Notes under the pieces: model-generated
What the model was told of the DNA's origin: nothing
The model's input: the letters and a program-made list of their open reading frames with translations, nothing else
Databases searched by the model: none
Shown here: in pieces, positions 18,314 through 27,622 of the stretch
How the letters are laid out: each line of letters opens with the position of its first letter
Numbering within the stretch: position 1 is the first letter of the stretch
From: Parerythrobacter_A sp963761775
GTDB taxonomy: Bacteria; Pseudomonadota; Alphaproteobacteria; Sphingomonadales; Sphingomonadaceae
Length of the DNA: 64,000 nucleotides
Assembly: GCA_963761775.1 (NCBI GenBank)
Contig: CAVXIF010000003.1
Coordinates: forward strand, 132,430 to 196,429
Direction: 5' to 3'
Program-made: the position numbers and the translations under genes

Positions 18314-19249
18314 CTATTCCCCTTCGGACATAGCGTCCGCGCTCGCCTCTGCCTCGGCGCGGCGCGCGTCTTCGAGCAGCTTGAACTTGGTCCAGGTGGT
18401 TTCGTTGCGCCGTGTGTCGTCCTTGGGCGGGGCCTGTTCGTAGATCGGATAGTTGGCGCGGATTTCGGTCTTCAATACGTCGGGCAGTTCCTCGAACCCG
18501 CCGGGCAGCTTGCGGCCCATCGCGTTGAACACCATCTGGCCGGGCCGTCCGCCCATTTCCATCCACGGCGCCCACGGCGAAATGCGCACCCAGCTGATTA
18601 TCGGGTAGGCGGTCGGCAGCGTGCTGTCATACAGCTCGTCCTTCAGCACCGCGAAATCGAAGATTTCCATCGCGTGATATTCGTTGCCGACGAATTTCTG
18701 GTAATCGCCGCCCAGCGGGTTGGTGTAGAACAAGGGCACTTCGACCGGATAGAACACGAACGGGCCGACTTCGCGCAAGCTGTCCAGCGTATAGGCGCTG
18801 CCGTCGCTGCCGACGGGGAAGTTGGGGCGACCGTTCACCGGATCGTTGTAGATCTGCATCACGTCGACCGTTTCGCCGGTATAGGGGTTCTCCCACCGGT
18901 TCACCACTTCGCCCGTGACGGGGTCCAGCATCAGCATGATCTCGCGGCTGATGAGACGCCAGCCGGTGCCGCGTTCGGGATCGGTCACCTCGACGCAGCG
19001 GCGGATGTTCATGCCTTCGCCCTTGAACAATAGCTTGTCGCGAACGCCGGGGCTGCGGCCGTAGATGTTGCCGGACCAGTGATAGACGGCGGGTTCGTCT
19101 GCCGAGACACCGCATTGCATCCGCTTGGAAATCTCCACCGCATCGGCAGGCACGTCGGGGTCGAGCGTGCGGGCGCTGGCAGGCGCGATGGCGACGGCCA
19201 GCGCGGAAGCGGCGGTTGCCAGTGCGGCGAAGGTGGAACGGATGGTCAT
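18314..19249 (-). CDS. DUF1838 family exported protein
   Basis: A 311-residue protein with a signal peptide (TFAALATAASALAVAIAPASA). The mature sequence reads as DUF1838: YHWSGNIYGRSPGVRDKLLFKGEGMNIRR, GWRLISREIMLMLDPVTGEVVNRWENPYTGETVDV, and late EMGGRPGQMVFNAMGRKLPGGFEELPDVL. In sphingomonads such genes accompany receptors and catabolic operons; the biochemical function is unknown to me. The ATG at 19249 follows GGGAGAG; an in-frame ATG 30 bases upstream lacks a ribosome site. Operator site 4 lies in the divergent interval with the CitE-like gene, so it is probably co-repressed with the CoA-pathway operon. Confidence 0.8.
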   Translation of the reverse strand: MTIRSTFAALATAASALAVAIAPASARTLDPDVPADAVEISKRMQCGVSADEPAVYHWSGNIYGRSPGVRDKLLFKGEGMNIRRCVEVTDPERGTGWRLISREIMLMLDPVTGEVVNRWENPYTGETVDVMQIYNDPVNGRPNFPVGSDGSAYTLDSLREVGPFVFYPVEVPLFYTNPLGGDYQKFVGNEYHAMEIFDFAVLKDELYDSTLPTAYPIISWVRISPWAPWMEMGGRPGQMVFNAMGRKLPGGFEELPDVLKTEIRANYPIYEQAPPKDDTRRNETTWTKFKLLEDARRAEAEASADAMSEGE

Positions 19250-19330
19250 TATGGTCTCTCCCGGTGAAATCGCAGGCAATGATGGCGTGTCGGGGCCGGG
19301 GTCCGGCTGGCAACAAACCCAGATTGCGGG

Positions 19331-19354
19331 TTGACTTTAGATTTGTCCGGACAA
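19331..19354. promoter_or_regulatory. Operator site 4 (19343-19354) with TTGACT -35 box
   Basis: Perfect TTGTCCGGACAA at 19343-19354 in the divergent interval between the DUF1838 gene and the CitE-like gene. TTGACT at 19331-19336 could be the -35 element of the rightward promoter, placing the palindrome in the spacer, as at site 2. Confidence 0.72.
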
Positions 19355-19406
19355 ATTGTGAAGCATATTCCCGAGTTTGCGCTTTTGACGAGGAAACGCC
19401 GCCAGC

Positions 19407-20246
19407 ATGTTCGCCTATTCCAGCCTTCTTTTCGTGCCCGGATCGCGGCCCGACCGCTTTGCGAAAGCGAAGGATGCAGGCGCCGGGCTGACCGTGATCG
19501 ATCTGGAAGATGCCGTACCCGCGCCCGACAAGGCCGACGCACGCGATGCGGCACTGAAGCACCTGGCGAACGGCGTTGCAGGCTGGGCGATCCGCATCAA
19601 TCCGGTGGCGACGGCGGCAGGTGTCGCCGATCTTGCCGCGCTGGGCGCAACGGATGTGCTGCCCGAAACGCTGCTGCTGCCGATGGCCGAGACGGCGCGC
19701 GACTGCGAGATCGTGGCGCAGGTGCTGGGTGAGCGGTGCCCGATGCTGGTCCCGCTGGTGGAAACGCCGCGCGCCTTGCGCCATGCGCGTGCTATTGCCG
19801 CCGCGCCCAAGGTTGCCGCCGTCATGTTCGGCGGAGGAGATTTTGCGGGCGTGCTGGGCGTCACACTGGCATGGGAACCGCTGCTGACAGCGCGCCAGCA
19901 ACTGATCCTTGCGTGCGCCGAAGCCGAAGTGCCGGCGATTGACGTGCCGTTCATCCATCTCGACGATGCGGACGGGCTTGCGGCGGAATGCGCGCGATCG
20001 GAAGCGCTCGGTTTCGCTGCCAAGGCCGCCATCCACCCGCGCCAGGTCGCCGCCATCGACGCGGCTTTCGTGCCGGGCGAAGACGCCGTGAACGAAGCCG
20101 CAGAGGCGCTGCAAGCCTATGCCGATGGCGGCGAACAGGTAATGACGCACAGGGGCAAGATGCTCGAAGCGCCGATTGTCAAACGATACCAGGCGATCAT
20201 CGCCAAGCATGAAGCCACTCAATCCGAGGTAAAAAGCAATGCGTGA
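19407..20246 (+). CDS. HpcH/HpaI (CitE-like) C-C lyase, citramalyl-/malyl-CoA lyase candidate
   Basis: A 279-residue TIM-barrel lyase of the CitE/HpcH family. Seen are LFVPGSRPDRF (8-18), the acidic DLEDAV (32-37), Glu119 in VPLVETPRAL, the metal ligand region GGGDFAG (142-148) and IHPRQV near the C-terminus. These residues fit Mg-dependent acyl-CoA lyases that split malyl-, beta-methylmalyl- or citramalyl-CoA into acetyl- or propionyl-CoA and an oxo acid. Its stop overlaps the MaoC gene's start by eight bases; the pair lyase plus MaoC hydratase is the hallmark of itaconate, mesaconate and C5-branched dicarboxylate routes. Which substrate is used is inferred only. Confidence 0.85.
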   Translation: MFAYSSLLFVPGSRPDRFAKAKDAGAGLTVIDLEDAVPAPDKADARDAALKHLANGVAGWAIRINPVATAAGVADLAALGATDVLPETLLLPMAETARDCEIVAQVLGERCPMLVPLVETPRALRHARAIAAAPKVAAVMFGGGDFAGVLGVTLAWEPLLTARQQLILACAEAEVPAIDVPFIHLDDADGLAAECARSEALGFAAKAAIHPRQVAAIDAAFVPGEDAVNEAAEALQAYADGGEQVMTHRGKMLEAPIVKRYQAIIAKHEATQSEVKSNA

Positions 20247-20748
20247 CGGCGTCATCGAAGTCTCTCCGGGCCGGTTCCGTGAAGTGCAGGGCCGCTATTT
20301 CGAGGATTTCGTGGAAGGGCATGTCTATGAACACCGCCCCGGCCGCACGATTACCGATGCGGACAATGTCTGGTTCACCCTGCTGACCATGAACACGCAC
20401 CCTGCGCATTTCGACTACGAGCTGTCCAAGGACACCGAATTCGGCAAGCCGCTGGTCGTCAGCCCGTTCACCATCGCGTTGATGACCGGGATGAGCGTTT
20501 CCGACACCAGCGGCAAGGCCATCGCCAATCTCGGCTGGGACGAGGTGCGGATGGTGAAGCCGCTGTTCGTCGGCGATACGCTGTACTGCGAAAGCGAAGT
20601 GCTGGAACTGCGCGAGAGCAAGAGCCGTCCGGAACAGGGCATTGTGACGTTCAAGACTACCGCCAGGAACCAGCACGGCGATATCGTCAGCCATTACAAG
20701 CGCACCGTACTCGTCTGGAAACGCGGCTTCGGTGGCCTCGACGACTAG
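20239..20748 (+). CDS. MaoC-family hydratase (mesaconyl-/itaconyl-CoA hydratase-like)
   Basis: A 169-residue hotdog-fold (R)-specific hydratase. The catalytic segment TITDADNVWFTLLTMNTHPAHFD (about 37-59) has the Asp40/Asn43 and His54/His57 pattern in the variant found in mesaconyl-CoA and itaconyl-CoA hydratases (LTxNxHPxHxD) rather than in short-chain enoyl-CoA hydratases. LVVSPFTIALMTGMSVSD and the VGDTLYCESEVLELRESKSRP strand are typical. It would add water to the double bond formed by the acyl-CoA dehydrogenase, giving the hydroxyacyl-CoA cleaved by the lyase encoded just before it. Overlap with that lyase gene implies coupled translation. Confidence 0.85.
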   Translation: MRDGVIEVSPGRFREVQGRYFEDFVEGHVYEHRPGRTITDADNVWFTLLTMNTHPAHFDYELSKDTEFGKPLVVSPFTIALMTGMSVSDTSGKAIANLGWDEVRMVKPLFVGDTLYCESEVLELRESKSRPEQGIVTFKTTARNQHGDIVSHYKRTVLVWKRGFGGLDD

Positions 20749-20796
20749 GCTTTCGCGCTTCTCCTCCCCCGAATTACTCCCAAGGAACCTTTTATC

Positions 20797-21986
20797 ATGG
20801 CAACCGCCCCCAACCTCCTCGCAGACAACGCCGCCACCATCGACCCGGAGGAAGAGCGCGCCTTCATGGAATCGATCGACCGCTGGCTGGAACGCGAAGT
20901 CATTCCGGTGGTGAAACACCACGACCATAACGATATCTGGCCCGCCGAACTGGTGGACCAGATGGCGGAAATGGGACTGTTCGGCGCGACAATCGGACAG
21001 GAGTATGGCGGGCTGGGACTGCCTGCGACCACCTATGCCAACATCGTCGCCCGGATATCGAGCCACTGGATGGCGATCACCGGCATTTTCAATTCGCACC
21101 TCATCATGGCTGCCGCCGTCGAACGGTTCGGCACGGTGCAGCAGAAGGCGAAATGGCTGCCCAGACTGGCAAGCGGCGAAATCCGAGGCGGGCTGGCGCT
21201 GACCGAGCCCAATGCGGGCACCGACCTGCAATCCATCCGCACCGTGGCGGTGAAGAATGCCGATGGCGACTATGTGCTGAACGGCACGAAGACCTGGATT
21301 TCCAACGCGGTGAACGGACAGGTTTTCGCGCTGATTGCCAAGACAGACCCGAAGTCGGAGCCGCGCTACAAGGGCATGAGCCTGTTCATCGTGGACAAGC
21401 GGGACGGGCTTTCGGTCGGCAAGAAGTTCGACAAGCTCGGCTACAAGGCGATCGACAGCGCGGAACTGGTGATGGAGGACTATGTCGTGCCCGCCGACCA
21501 GCTGATCGGTGGGGAGGAAGGGCAGGGCTTCTTCCAGGCGACCGGCGGGCTGGAGCTGGGCCGCATCAACGTGGCGGCACGCGGTGTCGGGCTGGCGGAG
21601 GGCAGCTTGCGGCTGGCCACCGAATACGCGCAACAGCGCGAAACGATGGGCAAGCCCATCGCACAGCACCAGGCGATCCAGCTCAAGATCGGCGAAATGG
21701 CCACCCGCGCCCGCGCCGCACGGCTGCTGACGATGGATGCGGCAGAAGCCTACGACAAGGGCGAGCGCTGCGACAAGGAAGCGGGCATGGCCAAGTATTT
21801 CGCACCGAGGCCGCGGTCGAGAACAGTCAGGAAGCGATGCGCGTTTACGGCGGCTATTCCTATTCCAAGGAATACGACATCGAGCGGTATTATCGCGACA
21901 GCCTCCTGATGTGCATCGGCGAAGGCACCAACGAAATGCAGCGCATGATCATCGCCAAGCAGCACTTCAAGGAGAACCCGGCGTGA
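20797..21986 (+). pseudogene. Acyl-CoA dehydrogenase with one frameshift near the C-terminus
   Basis: Reads through as a ~397-residue acyl-CoA dehydrogenase: LTEPNAGTDLQSIRT (substrate/flavin loop), TWISNAVNGQVFALIAKT, GRINVAARGVGLAEGSLRLATEYA, then after a one-base loss near 21804 (GCACCGAGG for an expected GCATCCGAGG) the frame continues as EAAVENSQEAMRVYGGYSYSKEY with the catalytic-type Glu, and CIGEGTNEMQRMIIAKQHF. All domains are otherwise intact. Placement between MaoC hydratase and two CaiB transferases suggests a dicarboxyl-CoA such as methylsuccinyl-CoA or glutaryl-CoA type substrate. As read, the last 60 residues are out of frame, so activity is doubtful unless this is a sequence error. 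Confidence 0.85.
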
Positions 21987-21999
21987 GAGGCGCACTGGC

Positions 22000-23208
22000 A
22001 TGAGCCTGCACCTTCCCCTCTCCGGTTTTCGCATTCTGAGCGCCGAGCAGTATGGTGCCGGACCCTATGGCACGATGCATCTGGCGCAGCTGGGGGCGGA
22101 GGTTATCAAGATCGAACCGCCGCGTATTGGCGGAAAGGGCGGCGGCGATACCGCGCGCGCGGTCGGGCCGCATTTCCTGCGCGAGAAGGAAAGCCTGTAT
22201 TTCCAGGCGTTCAACTTGAACAAGAAATCGCTGACGCTCGACCTGCGCAGCGAGGACGGGCAGGCTGTGTTCCGCAAGCTGGCGGCAGGCGCCGATGCGG
22301 TTGCCAACAACATGCGCGGCGACTTGCCCGAAAAGATGGGGCTGACCTATGCCGCGCTGGCGGAGGCGAATCCGGCCATCGTCTGCGCGCACCTTTCCGC
22401 CTATGGCCGCGACAATGCCCGCGCGAAATGGCCGGGCTACGATTACCTGATGCAGGCCGAGGCGGGCTATTGCCAGTTGACCGGCGAACCGGGCGGCGAG
22501 CCGCAGCGCATGGGGCTGTCCATGGTCGATTTCATGACCGGCACGCTGTTTTCCATCGGGCTGCTGGCGACGCTGCTCGATGCGCAGCGCACCGGCAAGG
22601 GCCGCGATGTCGATACCGACCTGCTGTCCGCCGCGGTCCACCAGACCAGCTATCCGGCGCTGTGGTACATGAACGAGGATGACGAGACGCAGCGCACCCC
22701 GCGCAGCGCGCATCCCACGGCCACGCCCAGCCAGATGTTCCGCGCCGCCGATGGCTGGATGTTCGTGATGTGCCAGCTGCCCAAGTTCTGGGACATTCTG
22801 GTCGAGAAGCTGGGCCGCGACGATTTGCGCGACGATCCGCGCTTCGCCGATAATGCCGCTCGCTTGGCGAACCGCGATGCGCTGACCGAGCTGCTGGACG
22901 AAGAGCTGGCGAAGCAGCCAATGGCGCATTGGCAGGATCTGCTGGCGGGAGCCGTGCCCGTCGCGCCGGTCTACGAGCTGGGCGATGCGCTGGATAATCC
23001 GTGGCTGCGCGAGACGGGAATGCGCGACAGCGTGGACCATCCCGACCGCGCCGACATGCAGGTGCTGGCCAGCCCGATCCGGCTGGACGGCAAACGCCTG
23101 CCCAATCGCGCCGCGCCGCTGCTGGGCAGCGACAGCGACGCTTTGCTGGGCGAGCTTGGCTATGACGAAGGCGCCATCGCCGACATGCGCGAGCGAGGCG
23201 TGGTATAG
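22000..23208 (+). CDS. CaiB/BaiF (family III) CoA-transferase, first copy
   Basis: A 402-residue family III transferase: GFRILSAEQYGAGPYGTMHLAQLGAEVIKIEPP at the N-terminus, FNLNKKSLTLDLRSEDGQ, the region YLMQAEAGYCQLTG, and MVDFMTGTLFSIGLLATLLDAQRTGKGRDVDTDLL, where the Asp of MVDFMTG is the expected acyl-anhydride nucleophile. It moves CoA between a donor thioester and a carboxylate, here probably a branched dicarboxylate, without ATP. It starts 13 bases after the acyl-CoA dehydrogenase. A second, diverged copy follows, so the pair may use two acids or form a heteromer. Confidence 0.88.
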   Translation: MSLHLPLSGFRILSAEQYGAGPYGTMHLAQLGAEVIKIEPPRIGGKGGGDTARAVGPHFLREKESLYFQAFNLNKKSLTLDLRSEDGQAVFRKLAAGADAVANNMRGDLPEKMGLTYAALAEANPAIVCAHLSAYGRDNARAKWPGYDYLMQAEAGYCQLTGEPGGEPQRMGLSMVDFMTGTLFSIGLLATLLDAQRTGKGRDVDTDLLSAAVHQTSYPALWYMNEDDETQRTPRSAHPTATPSQMFRAADGWMFVMCQLPKFWDILVEKLGRDDLRDDPRFADNAARLANRDALTELLDEELAKQPMAHWQDLLAGAVPVAPVYELGDALDNPWLRETGMRDSVDHPDRADMQVLASPIRLDGKRLPNRAAPLLGSDSDALLGELGYDEGAIADMRERGVV

Positions 23209-23227
23209 ACCGATGGGCCAGAACCAG

Positions 23228-24308
23228 ATGGAAACTGACCGGCATCACCGTCGTCGATCTGACGCAGTTCCTGCCAGGCCCGATGATGACCGTGATGATG
23301 GCCGACCAGGGCGCGCGCGTCATCAAGGTGGAACCGCCCGCAGGCGATCCGGCGCGCCAGCAGGCGCCGTTCGAGGCAGGGCATTCGGTCTGGTTCGCCA
23401 ATCTCAATCGCGGCAAGCAAAGCGTCGCGCTCGATCTGAAATCGGACGAGGGGCGCGCTGCGCTTGCCGAACTGTGCCGCACCGCCGATGTCTTCGTGGA
23501 GGGGTTCCGGCCCGGCGTGATGGCGCGTCTGGGGTTCGACTATGCTGCGGTCAGGGCGCTCAACCCGGCAATCGTCTACTGCTCCATCTCCGCCTTCGGA
23601 CAGGACGGCGCGCTGGCGCATCATCCCGCGCACGACATGGCGGTGCAGGCGCTGGCCGGCTTCCTGTCGGTCAACGACGGACCGGACGGAACGCCGGTGG
23701 TGCCGGGCGCGCCGTCTGCCGACATGGCGGCGGGTCTGACGGCCTTGTCTGGCGTGCTGATGGCGCTGGTCGGGCGCGACCGGACGGGCGAGGGCGCGTA
23801 TCTCGATTGCGCGATGTACGACGCGATGCTGCCGTGGAGCGCGCATATTGCAGGCGATGCGATTGCGGGCGGCGCAGCGCCGCGTTCGGCGCGGCAACGC
23901 TCGCTTGGCGGGGCGGCGCTGTATCAGGTGTACGCCACGATGGACGGCAAGCACATCGCGCTGGGCGGGCGCGAAATGAAGTTCGCGAAGGTATTGTTGG
24001 GGGCGCTGGATCGCGAAGATCTGGTACCCCTCGCGGAACGCGATGCGGGCGAGCAGGGTGAATTGATTGCCTTCCTGCGCCAGACCTTTGCCAAACGGAC
24101 GCGCGATGAATGGGTCGCATGGTTCGCGGACAAGGACGTGGCGTTTGCACCGGTGCTCGATTTCCGCGAGGCGCTGGATGCGCCGCATGTCGCGCAGCGC
24201 GGGCTGCTGGTGGAAGCAGCGGACGGCGCGCACCATATCGCGCCGCCGATCCGGTTTGCGGGCGACGACTGGACGCCCGGCGCGGTGCCGCCGCTGGCGA
24301 CATCATGA
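23228..24308 (+). CDS. CaiB/BaiF CoA-transferase, second copy (start codon out of frame by one base)
   Basis: A ~359-residue family III transferase: KLTGITVVDLTQFLPGPMMTVMMADQGARVIKVEPPAGDP, WFANLNRGKQSVALDLKSDEG, ALAGFLSVNDGPDG and PSADMAAGLTALSGVLMALVGRDRTGEG, with the nucleophile Asp in PSADMAAG. The frame from KLTGI onward is open, but the ATG before it (23228) is followed by an extra G (ATGGAAACTG where ATGAAACTG is expected), and no other start exists upstream in the right frame. The first in-frame ATG is 23283, after the N-terminal strand. Either a one-base insertion or an error. Partner of the first copy. Confidence 0.8.
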
Positions 24309-24319
24309 CAGGCGGGGCG

Positions 24320-25078
24320 TCAGACCTCCAGGTCGATATGCATGGCGTAGGCGAACCGGTCGCCGGGATGATGGCTGACGCTGATTTCGAACAGCGTACC
24401 TGCCTGATCGTAATAGCAGCGCAGGATGCGCAGCACCGGCGAGCCGCGATTGACCTCCAGCTTGTCCGACACCAGCCGCGTGGCCGCCACCGCCTGGATA
24501 TCCTGCGTCACTTGCCCGATCCGTACGCCCGCCAGCCGCTCGATCTGCGTGAACAGGGTGCCGTCGTCGAGCGACAGACGGTCCAGCGCATCGCCCAGCC
24601 GTTCGTGGAAATAGGCATCGGTATGCGCGATCGGCAGCCGGTCCGACGGGACGCGGCGCACACCGTTGAAACGCAGCCAATCGCCCGCCGTATCGCCGTC
24701 GATCTGTTCCGCGATTCCGCCCGGCAACGGGCCGCGTTCGCGCCGCGCGAAATGCGCCTTGCTGTCGCGCGCATATTGCAGCAGCTCGCCGACATTGGAC
24801 ATCGGCTGGTGCAGCGCGCCGCCGCGTGCCGCCGCTGGCTGGACCGTGGTGCCGGACCCGCGCTTGCGGGCAATCAGCCCTTCCGCCTGCAACCGTTTCA
24901 GCGCCTCGCGAATGGTGAAACGGCTGACATCGTAGGTTTCGCACAACACCGTTTCGGTGGGAAACTGCGCGCCGCCGGCAAACCGGCCCGCGCCGATCGC
25001 TTCGCGCAATTCGCCCGCAACTTGCAGGTAACGCGGGATGCGGGGCGGTGGCGGGGCAGTGTCGGCGGCGATGGTCAT
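24320..25078 (-). CDS. GntR-family transcriptional regulator with UTRA ligand domain
   Basis: A 252-residue regulator of the HutC subfamily: GntR winged helix at about 14-78 (YLQVAGELREAIGAGRF, FPTETVLCETYDVSRFTIREALKRLQAEGLI, KRGSGTTV) followed by a UTRA effector domain (about 95-250) with AYFHERLGDALDRLSLDD, FTQIERLAGVRIGQVTQDIQAV and the closing LRILRCYYDQAGTLFEISVSHHPGDRFAYAMHIDLE. It lies on the opposite strand between the CaiB and MmgE/PrpD genes. It is the only GntR protein in the window and the best candidate for binding the TTGTCCGGACAA sites. The effector is likely a carboxylate or CoA-pathway intermediate. No copy of the palindrome is seen before its own start. Confidence 0.9.
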   Translation of the reverse strand: MTIAADTAPPPPRIPRYLQVAGELREAIGAGRFAGGAQFPTETVLCETYDVSRFTIREALKRLQAEGLIARKRGSGTTVQPAAARGGALHQPMSNVGELLQYARDSKAHFARRERGPLPGGIAEQIDGDTAGDWLRFNGVRRVPSDRLPIAHTDAYFHERLGDALDRLSLDDGTLFTQIERLAGVRIGQVTQDIQAVAATRLVSDKLEVNRGSPVLRILRCYYDQAGTLFEISVSHHPGDRFAYAMHIDLEV

Positions 25079-25110
25079 GGTTCCGGAACGATAGGGAAGG
25101 GGGGAAGTGT

Positions 25111-26338
25111 ATGACCGAACCCCTGCTGGCGCAACTGGCGACGCGCCTTGCCCGCCCCGTCGATGCAGCGGCGCGGCAGCGGGCGCGGCTGCATTTGCTG
25201 GACTGGCTGGCCTGTGTAGCGGGCGCGCGCGGCACCGAGGCGGGGGCGCTGGGGGCTGCGATTTCGCCGGTGGCGTGGGAGAAATCGACCTATCTGGGCA
25301 ATGTGCTGGAAATGGACGACGTCCACCGCACCGCCCTGCTGCATCCCGGCCCTGTCGTGTGGCCGGTAGCATTGTCTTACCCTAGCGCGACGATGGACCA
25401 GCGGCTGGACGCGGCGGTGCGCGGTTACGAAGCGATGATCGCGGTCGGCGCGGCGCTGGACGCGCATCACTACGCACACTGGCACCCGACGGCGACGGCA
25501 GGCGTGTTCGGCGCGACGGCGGCGTTCGGCTCCGTCATCGGGTTCGCGGCGGTGGAATATGCCAATGCGCTCGGCAATGCCGGGTCGGTCGCGGGCGGGC
25601 TGTGGCATATGCGGCATGACGATGTGCTGACGAAGCAATGGCACATCTATCACGCGGCGCGGACCGGGCGCGATGCGGCGCTGCACGTGCATTACGGGGC
25701 GACGGGGCCGGCGCGATTGCTGGAGGGGGAGCAGGGGCTGTTCGCGGCGTTGACGCAAGAACCCGGATGCATTGGCTGATAACGGGGCGGGCTGGCTGAT
25801 CGACGGAGTAAGTTTCAAGCCCTACGCGGCGTGTCGCCACGCGCATCCGGCCATCGACGCGGCGATGACCTTGCGTGCCGGGGGGAAGCTCGAAGCACCT
25901 TTCGCGGTGAAGACATTTGCCGATGCGCTGGCGTTTTGCGACCGGCCCGCCCCGCAGACCGAAGCGGAGGCCAGGTTCTCGCTGCAACATGCCATCGCGG
26001 TGGTGGCGGACGGGCGCGACGCGGAACCGGCGGACTTCACCACCGATGCCATTGCAGCGCTGGCACCGCTGCGGGCGCACGTGTCGGTGCGCGAAGACGC
26101 TGCATTCACGGCACGCTATCCGGCGCATTTCGGGGCGGACGTGAACGGTTGTACACTCGTCGATACGCTCGGCGATCCGGAGCGTGCCATGACACTGGAA
26201 CAACATCTGGCGAAGCTGCGGACACTGGTGGCGTGGGGCGGACTGGACGCAGGCGAAGCGGACCGGGCGGCCGAGATCGCGCTAGAAGGCAACGATGCCG
26301 ATGCGCTGGACGCGCTGCTGGCGCGGTGGCTGCCATGA
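25111..26338 (+). pseudogene. MmgE/PrpD family protein, first copy, one frameshift
   Basis: Two frames join at about 25761 (extra base in GAACCCGGATGC; GAACCGGATGC restores DALADNGAGW) into a ~408-residue MmgE/PrpD protein: LHLLDWLACVAGARGTEAG, YLGNVLEMDDVHRTALLHPGPVVWP, HYAHWHPTATAGVFGA, YANALGNAGSVAGGL, and DGVSFKPYAACRHAHPAIDA, the conserved KPYxxCRxxHP motif. Family members include 2-methylcitrate dehydratase and cis-aconitate decarboxylase. It is divergent from the GntR gene, with GGGGAAG before the ATG. In this setting it could make or consume a C5/C6 tricarboxylate or dicarboxylate. It overlaps the second copy by four bases. Confidence 0.82.
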
Positions 26339-27622
26339 GCGCGACGACCGACCTGATCGACTTCGCTTTGGCGCAACACGAACTGCCCTCGGCCGTGCGC
26401 GCCGACGCGATCCGGCTGCTGGGCGATACGCTGGCGGTCGGCGCTGCGGGTGTCGATGCGCCCGGCGAGGCAGCGATACTGGCGACGGCACGTCTCGGTG
26501 GGATGGGTGATGCCGCGCGGCTGCTCGGGTCGGCCGAACGCCTGCCCGCACCCGCTGCCGCCTTCGTCAACGGATACCGTGTGCATTGCCTGGAATGGGA
26601 TGCGGTGCATGAGCCCGCCGTTGTCCATGCCATGAGCGTTGTGACTGCCGCGCTGGGTGCGGCGATCGACCGGCGGGGTGGGTGCGATACGGAAGAGGCG
26701 CTCGCTGCGCTGGCCGTCGGGGTCGATATCGCATCCGGACTGGGCCTGTGCGTGGACAGCGCCATGCGGTTCTTCCGCCCGGCTATAACCGGTGTGATGG
26801 GCGCGGCAGTGGCCGTGGCGCGGATCGACGGGGCGCCTGTCGCCAATGCGCTGGGGCTTGCCTATTCCTCCGCCGCCGGCACGATGCAGGCGCATGTCGA
26901 GGGCAGCGAGACCCTGCCGTTCCAGATCGCGAACGCCGCCCGCGCCGCAGTGATGGCGAGCGACCTTGCAGGCACCGGGTTCGGCGGACCGAAGGACATG
27001 CTGGAGGGGCCGTTCGGCTATCTGGCGCTGTTCGAGCAAGGCGACCTGTACACGCTATACCGGCGGCCTCGGCACGAACTGGCGCATCTCCGAAGTCAGC
27101 ATCAAGCCGTTCCCATCGGGCCGCGCCAGCCACGCGGCGCTTGGCCAACTGGAAGCACTGGCGCTCGATCCTGCGCAAGTGGACAGCATCGTGCTGTCCT
27201 GCCCGCCGCTGATCCGGCGACTGGTGGACCGCCCGTGCTCGCCCGACATGTCGCCCGCCTGGGCGCGACTGTGCCTGCCTTATCTCGTTGCGCTGATGCT
27301 GACCGATGGCCGCATCGACCCGCGCCGGTTCACGCCCGAACACCTCGCCGACCCGGCGTTGAATGCGCTGGCCGCGAAGGTCCGCCTCGCCGATGACGGC
27401 TGCACCGATGGCAACGCGCTGTTCCCGCAATCGCTCGCCATCACGTTGGCGGACGGGCGGAACGAAACGCACCCGATCACGCACACGCTGGGCAGCCCCG
27501 ACAACCCGTTGTCGCCCGAACAGGCCGCACGGAAATACGCCCTCGCACGCGAACTGGCTCCAGCCGCTGCCGACCCGCGCATCTTCGACGACCCCCTTGC
27601 CTATTTCACGGAACCCGCATGA
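26335..27622 (+). pseudogene. MmgE/PrpD family protein, second copy, one frameshift
   Basis: Starts at ATG 26335, overlapping the previous stop. Reads as MmgE/PrpD: ADAIRLLGDTLAVGAAGVDAPGE, FVNGYRVHCLEWDAVHEPAVVHAMSVV, then THE-region equivalents ALGLAYSSAAGTMQAHVEGSETLPFQIANAARAAVMASDLA and, after an extra C near 27061, GGLGTNWRISEVSIKPFPSGRASHAAL, the conserved KPFPSCRxxH-like motif with Gly-Arg-Ala-Ser in place of Cys-Arg. Restored length about 429 residues. Two adjacent diverged copies suggest heteromeric or sequential dehydratase/decarboxylase roles. Ends by overlapping the ligase start by four bases. Confidence 0.82.

Noticed and set aside
24461..24475. TTGTCCGACACC as a sixth regulon operator
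   Set aside because: It lies inside the UTRA coding region, is not a palindrome and lacks the GGACAA half.
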